Counted from the first letter of the stretch, positions 1 to 5,117 are shown. The stretch: DNA of 5,117 nt from CAYQAJ01 sp964415245 (GCA_964415245.1 CAYQAJ010000333.1:1-5117), one strand, 5' to 3'. A program made the numbers and translations. The notes: generated from the letters alone by a model not told the origin.

Positions 1-575
1 TCCACGTGCAGGCAGAAGTCGCGATAGGGTTGCCGCGTGGTGGCGCCGGCCAGCAACAGGTTGTCGTCGATAGTCGCGCGGTCGGCGAGCTCCTCCGTGC
101 CCGAGCCATCGAAGAGCACCGTGGCGCCTTGCGGGGGCGCGGCTCCCAAGGTGGGACTGGTGCGCACGACGCGCCACAAGTGCCCCCGTTCGCCATGCGC
201 GGGGTGAAATACCGTCACCGCGTCGGCGTCGAGTGTGGCGCTGACGTCCGTCCCGCTCAAGTGGACCCGTCCCGATTCGCGCAAGCCATCGAGACGCATC
301 GGCGGGCTGCCGTTCCAGCCGGCGCCGGGCAGTCCCCCCATGTAGAGCAGACCTCGAAAGCGCCCTTCGCCGTCGGCCAGCGATTGCAAGCCGATTACTG
401 CACGCACCCGACCATCGAGGTTCGCCGAGCCGACGTATTCGCCCTGGAGAGGAAAGTCGTCGTCGACCGCCGCCGTGACTCCGTCGGCTGCACGCGCGAC
501 CGTCGCAAGGAACATCAGAAAGATCGCTGCCACGATCGCATGTTGCCAGTCGATGGATCGGCTACTCTCGGTCAC
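1..575 (-). CDS. Secreted DUF1080 (3-keto-disaccharide hydrolase-like) protein, partial (C-terminus beyond window)
   Basis: I see 191 codons read leftward from a GTG at 573-575, open at the window edge. An in-frame TAA lies two codons upstream of the GTG, and a strong AGGGGAA ribosome-binding site precedes it by 7 nt, so the GTG start is well supported. Residues 1-29 form a signal peptide: a hydrophobic core at about 13-27 and an ARA cleavage motif ending at residue 29, so the protein is probably exported. Residues 40-140 form a beta-rich N-terminal region (FPLQGEYVG, then a GLLYMGGLPGAGWNG stretch). The segment VLFDGSGTEEL at about 153-163 and the following DNLLLAG...YRDFCLHVE look like the beginning of the DUF1080 fold (Pfam PF06439). 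Members of this family are found in sugar catabolism clusters and are very abundant in planctomycetes. The catalytic part lies outside the window, so substrate and activity cannot be judged. The family call rests on recalled sequence pattern. Confidence 0.8.
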   Translation of the reverse strand, partial: MTESSRSIDWQHAIVAAIFLMFLATVARAADGVTAAVDDDFPLQGEYVGSANLDGRVRAVIGLQSLADGEGRFRGLLYMGGLPGAGWNGSPPMRLDGLRESGRVHLSGTDVSATLDADAVTVFHPAHGERGHLWRVVRTSPTLGAAPPQGATVLFDGSGTEELADRATIDDNLLLAGATTRQPYRDFCLHV

Positions 576-582
576 CTTTTAC

Positions 583-589
583 TTCCCCT
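583..589 (-). promoter_or_regulatory. Ribosome-binding site deciding a GTG start
   Basis: On the minus strand AGGGGAA sits 7 nt before the GTG at 573-575. It is the best Shine-Dalgarno match in the window. It favours the GTG over the first in-frame ATG, 20 codons further in, which would cut off most of the signal peptide. Confidence 0.7.
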
Positions 590-761
590 AATCGGCGCGC
601 GCACAACGACGCAGCCCAGTCCGCCAAGGTGCTAGTTTGCACAGCGACTTCTGCCGCTGCAAGCGATTCAACGCAGAGTGCGGGCAAGAAAGCAGCCGCA
701 ACCGACGGGACCGGCGCTGAAATGACCGCAAAAGTCAAGGGCTCGCACCTGCCTTGCGGAG

Positions 762-776
762 CTGAACGCGGTTCAG
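762..776. repeat. Small inverted repeat over the transporter stop codon
   Basis: CTGAAC-GCG-GTTCAG is a perfect 6-bp stem with a 3-nt loop that covers the TGA stop of the symporter gene. No T-run follows on the minus strand, so it does not qualify as an intrinsic terminator. It may slow the polymerase, protect a 3' end, or be chance. In the rest of the 197-bp gap to the DUF1080 gene (576-772) I see no convincing promoter or terminator. Confidence 0.3.
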
Positions 777-2959
777 TGCTTCGTCTTAAACTCACCCGCC
801 TTGTACCGCCGCCAGTATACGTCCAGATCGCGCTTGATCTTGGGGGCCAGCAGAATCACTCCCAGAATGTTCGGGAATGCCATGGTAAGGATCATCATGT
901 CGGAGAACGAAAGCACGGAACCCAGATTGGCTACGGCTCCCACAAACACAAAGACAATGCACAGCACCTTGTAGATTATCGTGGTCCGGGCGCCGAACAG
1001 CCTCTCCCAGCTCCGCTCGCCGTAGTAGCTCCAAGAAATGATCGTCGAGTAGGCGAACAGCACCACCGCCATCGCCAGGATGTAGGGGAACCAACTCAAT
1101 TCCTCTTCAAAGGCTCGGGCGGTGAGCGCCGCTCCCTCCAGCCCGTTTTTGACGACCCATACCTCGTTGTTCCAGGCGCCAGTGATCAGGATGACCATCG
1201 CCGTCATCGAGCACACGACGATCGTGTCGATGAACGGCCCCATTAGCGCCACCACACCTTCGCGCACAGGCTCTTCGGTCCGCGCGGCGCTGTGGGCAAT
1301 GGCCGCGCTTCCCACCCCTGCCTCATTGCTGAAGGCGGCCCGTTGAAACCCGACCACGATCACGCCAATCAATCCACCGCCAAACGCCTGGCCGGTAAAA
1401 GCGTCTGTGAAAACCGAAGCGAAAAGGCCGGGAATACGGTTGAAATGCATGAGAATGATGTACAGGCAGACCGCGATGTACAGCAGGCACATGGCGGGCA
1501 CGATCTTTTCCGCAGCGGCCCCGATACGGCGTATTCCACCGATGATGACCGCGCCAACGAGGATGGCCATGACGACTCCGTAGCCGGCCTTGAAGATGTC
1601 GCCGAAGCGATCCATTTTCTTTTCCAATGCCACTTGGCGCTGCTCGGCGTCCTGCAAAGCCGCGTCGTCGCCGCGCTCCGCCGCGTCGGCAATTTCGGCG
1701 CGCACGGCACGCCGATCGGCTCGATTCCCCGTCTGCAACACCGACACCACTACGGACCCGGATTGGTTGACCTGGAACATATTGCCGCCGCCGAAGCTCG
1801 CCAGCACGCACATCACGGCAAATGCGATCGATAGCACGGTTCCCAACGGCGCCAGTCGGATTTCCTTGAGGCCGCGGTAGAGATACTCCATGGGGCCGCC
1901 CTGGACCGTACCGTCCGGCTTAACGGTCCGGTACTTCTGGCCGAGCGTGCACTCGGCAAACTTGCTGCTCATGCCCAACACGCCGCATACGATCATCCAG
2001 AAGAAGGCGCCGGGCCCGCCGATCGTCATGGCGATGGTCACGCCGGCAATGTTCCCCAGGCCGACCGTGGCGGACAGCGCCGACGAAAGAGCCTGAAAGT
2101 GCGTTACCTCGCCCGGCTCGGTGGGATCATCATATTTGCCCCGCACCACTTGCAGCGAGTGAAAGAAGCCGCGGATGTTGAACCCGCGGAAATAGATGGT
2201 GCAGAAGATGCCTCCGATGACCAGCCAGGCGACTACCAGCGGCACGCCGCCGGTCCTCTCGAAGAACACATAAGGGCGGCTGGAATCCACCGGTTCCTCG
2301 TCGACCTTCAGCCGCTCAAGCGATGCCAGCCTCTCGACTTCCGACGGCGTCAAAACGTCGTTAGGGTCATCGCTGAGTCGCTGGCGCTTGGGAAGCTGTT
2401 TGCGGTACTCCCCTTCTCCCTCGCCGGCTTTCACAAGAACGTACTTGGTCGACGTGTCGACGCCAATCGAGATGAACTCGACCGGCTTATCGTCGACGAA
2501 GCCGTTGCGGATGAAGTTCTTCTCGGGACCTCGAATGAGCTGGTCAACCGCCGCCAGGCCTTCTGCCTTCTTCGCGGTGATTTCGAGTTCGGGGCGGGTA
2601 CCGTCGGGATCGAGGCGCCGGAACTGACCCGTTTCTCCCGCGGGACGGACGTATTCCTCTCGATGATCCATTACCACGTACTCGCCCTTACGAGAACCAA
2701 CGCGGTAGAAAAGCACCGTCTCTAAGAATTCGACCACTGCCCCCAGACCTTTGTCGATCTGCTTGATGATCCCGACACGGGGCTCGGGTTCGTTGGGCTT
2801 TACGTGGCGAGTGACCTTCGCCACCTCGGTGCTGCCCGGTTCGGATTGCTGGGCCCGCGAGAACAGCGCACCGACGATCAGAACCGCAATGAGACTGGAT
2901 GCCGCTATGCCCAGCCGCCGTTGCCTGAGCCATGGGACGATTTTGGCGAAAGAAGGCAT
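773..2959 (-). CDS. Sodium:alanine/glycine symporter family (AGCS) transporter, enlarged
   Basis: A 728-residue inner-membrane protein of the amino acid:cation symporter family AGCS (TC 2.A.25), whose members import alanine or glycine with Na+ or H+. Family signatures are clear: GLGNIAGV (300-307), GGPGAFFWM (314-322), IIGGIRRIG (472-480), NEAGVGSAAIAHSAA (545-559) and PVREG (564-568). Hydrophobic segments lie near 238-256, 308-330, 372-388, 456-475, 485-504, 565-592, 622-643, 661-678 and 682-707. Usual members are about 450-550 residues. The excess here comes from an added N-terminal hydrophobic segment or signal anchor (16-33), a hydrophilic insert (about 88-235) between the first short helix (71-86) and the next membrane span, and a charged helical insert (about 408-453). 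An in-frame TAA five codons upstream makes ATG 2957-2959 the first possible start. Its Shine-Dalgarno is poor (AAGG 10 nt away). The substrate cannot be fixed from sequence; alanine or glycine is the family default. Confidence 0.93.
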   Translation of the reverse strand: MPSFAKIVPWLRQRRLGIAASSLIAVLIVGALFSRAQQSEPGSTEVAKVTRHVKPNEPEPRVGIIKQIDKGLGAVVEFLETVLFYRVGSRKGEYVVMDHREEYVRPAGETGQFRRLDPDGTRPELEITAKKAEGLAAVDQLIRGPEKNFIRNGFVDDKPVEFISIGVDTSTKYVLVKAGEGEGEYRKQLPKRQRLSDDPNDVLTPSEVERLASLERLKVDEEPVDSSRPYVFFERTGGVPLVVAWLVIGGIFCTIYFRGFNIRGFFHSLQVVRGKYDDPTEPGEVTHFQALSSALSATVGLGNIAGVTIAMTIGGPGAFFWMIVCGVLGMSSKFAECTLGQKYRTVKPDGTVQGGPMEYLYRGLKEIRLAPLGTVLSIAFAVMCVLASFGGGNMFQVNQSGSVVVSVLQTGNRADRRAVRAEIADAAERGDDAALQDAEQRQVALEKKMDRFGDIFKAGYGVVMAILVGAVIIGGIRRIGAAAEKIVPAMCLLYIAVCLYIILMHFNRIPGLFASVFTDAFTGQAFGGGLIGVIVVGFQRAAFSNEAGVGSAAIAHSAARTEEPVREGVVALMGPFIDTIVVCSMTAMVILITGAWNNEVWVVKNGLEGAALTARAFEEELSWFPYILAMAVVLFAYSTIISWSYYGERSWERLFGARTTIIYKVLCIVFVFVGAVANLGSVLSFSDMMILTMAFPNILGVILLAPKIKRDLDVYWRRYKAGEFKTKH

Positions 2960-3018
2960 CGCTTCGGCACCTTACTCACTCCCCTCGGTTAGCCGCGACG
3001 CGCAGCGGAGCGTCCAAA

Positions 3019-3042
3019 GGCGGTCGCCTCACCAAAGAGGCG
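3019..3042 (-). promoter_or_regulatory. Alternative GC-rich stems in the symporter mRNA leader
   Basis: CGCCTC (3025-3030) and GAGGCG (3037-3042) form a perfect 6-bp stem with a 6-nt loop. The CGCC at 3025-3028 can instead pair with GGCG at 3019-3022, so the two stems exclude each other. Both lie in the predicted 5' leader of the symporter transcript. A regulatory leader is possible, but nothing here matches a riboswitch class known to me. Confidence 0.25.
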
Positions 3043-3082
3043 GGCGAACTCACTACCTCGGGGGGTATGCGATGGGCCAACT

Positions 3083-3109
3083 TTTATCGTATAACCATCG
3101 GGAAGTCAA
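3083..3109 (-). promoter_or_regulatory. Candidate sigma70-type promoter for the symporter gene
   Basis: On the minus strand TTGACT (3104-3109, 5 of 6 to the -35 consensus) is followed after 15 nt by GATAAA (3083-3088, 4 of 6 to the -10 consensus). The spacing is short. It would give a leader of roughly 115 nt before the ATG. This is pattern matching only, and planctomycete promoters are poorly defined. Confidence 0.3.
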
Positions 3110-3114
3110 TACCT

Positions 3115-3141
3115 TACGTCGTCTGGCGGGAAACTGACGTA
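3115..3141. repeat. Inverted repeat TACGTC-N15-GACGTA between the divergent promoters
   Basis: TACGTC (3115-3120) and GACGTA (3136-3141) are perfect inverted copies with centres 21 bp apart, about two helical turns. A dimeric winged-helix protein could bind such half-sites. The site lies just upstream of both candidate promoters. The operator role is inference. Confidence 0.3.
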
Positions 3142-3152
3142 TCTTTTACATA

Positions 3153-3189
3153 GATATAGTTGTCAAAAATGCGGAAATGGATATAGTTG
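3153..3189 (+). repeat. Direct repeat GATATAGTTG, two copies
   Basis: The 10-mer GATATAGTTG occurs at 3153-3162 and again at 3180-3189, 27 bp start to start. Each copy contains TATAGT, a 5-of-6 match to the -10 element. The pair could be tandem promoter elements or repeated operator half-sites ahead of the regulator gene. Confidence 0.5.
3160..3187 (+). promoter_or_regulatory. Candidate sigma70-type promoter for sufR
   Basis: TTGTCA (3160-3165, 5 of 6) and TATAGT (3182-3187, 5 of 6) are separated by 16 nt. Transcription would begin near 3194-3196, leaving a leader of about 45 nt. This is the best promoter match in the window. The -10 lies inside the second copy of the direct repeat and the -35 overlaps the end of the first copy. 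Confidence 0.45.
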
Positions 3190-3221
3190 ATTGGGAAGAC
3201 ATTGGGCAAGATGGCCGAATA

Positions 3222-3234
3222 GCCCCCTGGGGGC
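3222..3234 (+). promoter_or_regulatory. GC palindrome over the sufR ribosome-binding site
   Basis: GCCCCC-T-GGGGGC is a perfect 13-bp palindrome ending 6 nt before the ATG of sufR. Its G-run (3229-3233) is the only Shine-Dalgarno-like sequence there, 7 nt from the start. In RNA it can fold as a 5-bp all-GC stem with a CTG loop that hides this site. It could lower translation of the repressor or act as a DNA operator. Confidence 0.35.
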
Positions 3235-3240
3235 AACCAA

Positions 3241-3903
3241 ATGACCGACGACTTTGTTACCTCGGATGCTGCGATTCTCGACCTGCTACGCAAGCGCGAC
3301 GAAATGACCGTCGCCCATTTGGCGGAGTCCCTGGAGGTCACCGCGACGGCCGTGCGACAGCGGCTTGCACGGCTGCGGGCCCAGGGCTACGTCGAACGCG
3401 AAACGGTCAAGGCGTCGCGGGGACGTCCCAGCCATTACTACCGGCTTACCGAGCAGGGCCGTCGCCGAACGGCATCGAACTTCGCCGATCTGGCGGTCGC
3501 GCTGTGGGAGGAGATTCGCCAAATCCGAGACGAACAGGTGCGCCGCGGACTTTTGCAACGTATCTCGACGCGGCTGGCGGCCAAGTACGCCGACCAGATT
3601 GCGGGCGACACGCTCGACGAGCGGATGCGCTCGTTGTCGCAGCTTTTCTGCGAGCGGCGCATTCCGTTCGCCGTCGAGGTCGACGGCGGTTTGCCCGTGC
3701 TCACGGCGCTGGCTTGCCCCTACCCGGAGCTGGCTGAACACGACCGCGGCGTTTGCGCCATGGAGCGAATCCTGTTTTCGGAGCTATTGGGCGAGAACGT
3801 CCGGCTGAACCGCTGCCGGCTCGACGGCGAGAACTGCTGCACGTTCGAGATGCCGCGCGTCGCGGGCGCCCCCGCGGCGATCGACACCCCCGTGGCGACC
3901 TAG
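3241..3903 (+). CDS. sufR: SufR-type Fe-S-cluster-sensing transcriptional repressor
   Basis: A 220-residue cytoplasmic regulator. Residues 8-75 form a DeoR/MarR-like winged helix: a TVAHLAESLEVTATAVRQRL helix-turn-helix at 23-42 and a wing around RGRPSHYYRLTEQGRR at 60-75. A helical linker or dimer region (about 80-135) follows. The C-terminal sensor has C159 (ACPYPELAEHDRG), C172 (VCAMERILFSELLGENV) and CRLDGENCCTFE with C192, C199 and C200. The C-x12-C-x27-C spacing of 159, 172 and 200 agrees with the cluster ligands described for actinobacterial SufR, as I recall them. Known homologues bind an Fe-S cluster and repress the suf operon when clusters are sufficient. Gene order supports this, since sufC lies 0.85 kb downstream on the same strand. 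An in-frame TAG seven codons upstream makes ATG 3241 the first possible start. Autoregulation is likely but inferred. Confidence 0.87.
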   Translation: MTDDFVTSDAAILDLLRKRDEMTVAHLAESLEVTATAVRQRLARLRAQGYVERETVKASRGRPSHYYRLTEQGRRRTASNFADLAVALWEEIRQIRDEQVRRGLLQRISTRLAAKYADQIAGDTLDERMRSLSQLFCERRIPFAVEVDGGLPVLTALACPYPELAEHDRGVCAMERILFSELLGENVRLNRCRLDGENCCTFEMPRVAGAPAAIDTPVAT

Positions 3904-3972
3904 GACAAAACCGGAAACAATGGCAGCCCTCAACGGGTCAGCGACACAAAGTAGCCATTTCGCAACCTGCGG

Positions 3973-3978
3973 TAGGAG
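3973..3978 (+). promoter_or_regulatory. Ribosome-binding site of the nuoB-like gene
   Basis: TAGGAG lies 6 nt before ATG 3985 and fixes that start. No promoter or terminator is evident in the 81-bp gap after sufR (3904-3984), so cotranscription with sufR is likely. Confidence 0.65.
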
Positions 3979-3984
3979 CCGCAC

Positions 3985-4620
3985 ATGAAACAGCCCTGGA
4001 TTGAAGCCCGCATCGAAGAGAACGTCATTACCACCACCGTGGAGCAGGCCATTAACTGGGCCCGTCAGTCGAGCGTGTGGCCGATGACCTTTGGGCTGGC
4101 CTGCTGCGCCATCGAGATGATGGCGGCCGGCGCCAGCCGCTTCGACATCGACCGGTTCGGTGCCGGCGCCTTTCGCGCAACGCCCCGCCAAGCCGACCTG
4201 ATGATCGTGGCAGGCACCGTCACCTACAAAATGGGCAGCCGCGTCCGGCGGTTGTACAACCTGATGCCCGAGCCCAAGTTCGTCATCGCCATGGGTGCGT
4301 GCACGGTCGGTGGCGGACCGTACTTCAAGTGGGGTTATCACGTGGTGAAGGGCGTCGACCTCGTGGTCCCGGTAGACGTGTACGTGCCGGGCTGCCCGCC
4401 GCGGCCGGAAGCCTTGCTCGAGGGTCTGATGCGCATTCAGGACAAGATCAAGGGACACAAGATCGCCAAGCGCCACGCGACCGGCCGCGTAGGATTACTC
4501 CAACGCTTCAGCCAGGGAATCAAGGTCGACGACGAGCTGCCGGTGCCGCACCACTCGGGCTACGTCGATGCGCCGGCCGATACCGAGCCGCTGTTTGACC
4601 ACCAGAAGATTACGGAATGA
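3985..4620 (+). CDS. nuoB: NADH-quinone oxidoreductase subunit B (complex I 20-kDa / PSST subunit)
   Basis: A 211-residue NuoB-family protein. In complex I this peripheral-arm subunit holds cluster N2, which passes electrons to quinone at the interface with NuoD. All four N2 ligands are visible: the tandem pair C40-C41 in FGLACCAIEMM, C106 in AMGACTVGGGPYF, and C137 in VPGCPPRPEALLEG. Other family blocks are NWARQSSVWPMTFG (24-37), DRFGAGAFRATPRQADLMIVAG (56-77) and GVDLVVPVDVYVPG (123-136). The core ends near residue 160. The remaining 50 residues form a polar tail, and total length is similar to E. coli NuoB (about 220). No nuoA, nuoC or nuoD flanks it: the neighbours are sufR and sufC. It may be the cell's only NuoB placed under Fe-S control, a second paralogue, or a subunit of a smaller oxidoreductase. 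The intact motifs argue against a decaying gene. Confidence 0.93.
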   Translation: MKQPWIEARIEENVITTTVEQAINWARQSSVWPMTFGLACCAIEMMAAGASRFDIDRFGAGAFRATPRQADLMIVAGTVTYKMGSRVRRLYNLMPEPKFVIAMGACTVGGGPYFKWGYHVVKGVDLVVPVDVYVPGCPPRPEALLEGLMRIQDKIKGHKIAKRHATGRVGLLQRFSQGIKVDDELPVPHHSGYVDAPADTEPLFDHQKITE

Positions 4621-4755
4621 GGGTCACGCAGGAGCGCGAAACCGCAAGCGGAACGTTGCGTCGCCACAGTTCGTAATGAACGAAGGTGATTTGTATTGAA
4701 CGCCGGCGAATTTAATTGAAATCCAACGATGATAGATAACGCGAAACAGCCACTC
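4621..4755 (+). promoter_or_regulatory. nuoB-sufC gap with inverted repeats
   Basis: 135 bp separate the nuoB stop from the preferred sufC start. I see TTCGT-N5-ACGAA (4670-4684), overlapping GTTC-N5-GAAC (4669-4681), CGCAA-N8-TTGCG (4643-4660), the 8-bp palindrome CGCCGGCG (4701-4708), and ATTGAA twice (4695-4700, 4715-4720). TTTAAT at 4711-4716 could be a -10 box but has no well-spaced -35. No stem is followed by a T-run, so I see no terminator. The gap may hold an extra operator or internal promoter for sufC. Confidence 0.3.
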
Positions 4756-5117
4756 ATGACCGAAACTCTGAGAATCGAAAACCTGCACGTATCCGTCGGG
4801 GGCAAGCCCATCCTCAAGGGAGTGAACCTCACCATTCGCCGCGGCGAAACCCACGCGCTGATGGGGCCCAACGGCTCGGGCAAGAGCACGCTCGGCCTGG
4901 CCATCATGGGCCACCCCGGCTATGAGGTGACCGAGGGGAGCATCGACCTCGACGGCCGCGACCTGTTGGAGATGTCGCCCGACGAGCGAGCGCGGGCCGG
5001 CATCTTTATGGCGTTTCAGCGGCCGGTGGCGATTCCCGGCGTGAAGATGGCCGACTTCCTGCGGCATGCGACGACCAGCGTCCGTCGGCCGGACCGCAAG
5101 GAAGGCGATGAGCTGAT
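4756..5117 (+). CDS. sufC: SufC, ATPase of the SufBCD Fe-S cluster scaffold, partial (C-terminus beyond window)
   Basis: The first 120 codons of a cytoplasmic ABC-type ATPase, open at the window edge. SufC binds SufB and SufD, and its ATP-driven dimerisation remodels the scaffold on which Fe-S clusters are built. Visible are the start-proximal LRIENLHVSVGGKPIL (5-20), Walker A GPNGSGKST (37-45), HPGYEVTEGSI (53-63), the Q-loop in GIFMAFQRPVAIPGVKMADF (Q88), and RRPDRKEGDEL. EVTEG and the FMAFQ.PV.IPGV stretch separate SufC from ordinary transporter ATPases. The signature motif, Walker B and H-loop fall outside the window. ATG 4756 is chosen because the protein then begins where E. coli SufC does. 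An in-frame ATG at 4729 would add nine residues (MIDNAKQPL), and an in-frame TGA at 4717-4719 blocks anything earlier. Neither start has a clear Shine-Dalgarno. sufB and sufD are expected just downstream. Confidence 0.93.
   Translation, partial: MTETLRIENLHVSVGGKPILKGVNLTIRRGETHALMGPNGSGKSTLGLAIMGHPGYEVTEGSIDLDGRDLLEMSPDERARAGIFMAFQRPVAIPGVKMADFLRHATTSVRRPDRKEGDEL

Larger units (their letters stand above)
2960..3240. promoter_or_regulatory. Divergent intergenic control region, symporter / sufR
   Basis: 281 bp separate two divergently transcribed genes. The part from about 3080 to 3215 is visibly richer in A and T than the coding DNA on both sides, as expected for promoters. It contains a candidate promoter for each direction, a 10-bp direct repeat, several inverted repeats and a GC palindrome next to the sufR start; these are listed separately. 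SufR homologues usually act on their own divergent or upstream promoters, so an operator is expected here. I found no CAAC-N6-GTTG motif of the cyanobacterial kind. Confidence 0.6.

Noticed and set aside
6..635. Long plus-strand reading frame opposite the DUF1080 gene
   Set aside because: It is the antisense of a recognisable protein with a signal peptide. Its translation is arginine-rich and shows no family motif; typical of GC-rich DNA.
562..795. A 77-codon minus-strand reading frame bridging the gap between the symporter and the DUF1080 gene
   Set aside because: It starts inside the symporter gene, overlaps the well-supported GTG start at 575, has low-complexity composition and no ribosome-binding site; treated as a chance frame.
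3135..3165. TGAC ... GTCA and TATCT-N7-AGATA as one nested operator
   Set aside because: The two pairs do not share a centre (about 3150 versus 3148), so they do not form a single symmetric site; short AT-rich pairs are common by chance.
3919..3959. AATGGC / GCCATT inverted pair in the sufR-nuoB gap as a terminator
   Set aside because: A 6-bp stem with a 29-nt loop and no T-run is not a plausible intrinsic terminator.
3784..4476. 230-codon minus-strand frame opposite the end of sufR and most of nuoB
   Set aside because: It covers two strongly conserved plus-strand genes antisense, is rich in H, R and A and has no recognisable domain.
4676..4699. Seven-codon reading frame (MNEGDLY) ahead of sufC as a leader peptide
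   Set aside because: No ribosome-binding site, no regulatory codon run, and frames of this length are expected by chance.
4729..4755. Earlier in-frame ATG of sufC as the true start
   Set aside because: It would add nine residues before the point where SufC proteins normally begin, and it has no better ribosome-binding site. It is still possible.
4624..5067. Minus-strand frames opposite the start of sufC
   Set aside because: SufC motifs on the plus strand are unambiguous; the reverse translation has no motif.

Overview
The window most likely comes from a planctomycete of the Pirellulales type. This is inferred from a secreted DUF1080 (3-keto-disaccharide hydrolase-like) protein, an enlarged AGCS-family amino-acid symporter with extra soluble segments, GC-rich coding sequence, weak or absent Shine-Dalgarno sites at several genes, and a SufC whose wording is what I would expect in that phylum. 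No species is claimed.

Layout. Two genes lie on the minus strand in the left 3 kb. The first (1-575, cut by the window edge, GTG start) is an exported DUF1080 protein. Upstream of it is a 728-residue sodium:alanine/glycine-type symporter (773-2959). A 281-bp AT-richer divergent region (2960-3240) follows. It holds candidate promoters in both directions, a 10-bp direct repeat, inverted repeats, and a GC-rich palindrome over the ribosome-binding site of the next gene. Three plus-strand genes then run to the right edge: a SufR-type Fe-S-sensing repressor (3241-3903), a complete NuoB-type complex I subunit (3985-4620) and the first 120 codons of sufC (4756 to the edge).

How the genes fit together. 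SufR-type regulators bind an Fe-S cluster through conserved C-terminal cysteines and repress the SUF Fe-S assembly genes while clusters are plentiful. SufC is the ATPase of the SufBCD scaffold, so sufR-(nuoB)-sufC reads as the start of an autoregulated SUF operon. The surprise is nuoB, the subunit that carries the terminal [4Fe-4S] cluster N2 of complex I. It sits alone between regulator and assembly gene, with all four cluster cysteines intact and no other nuo gene in view. The simplest inference is that synthesis of this Fe-S subunit is tied to cluster status. I see no RNA genes, CRISPR arrays, insertion sequences or clear intrinsic terminators.
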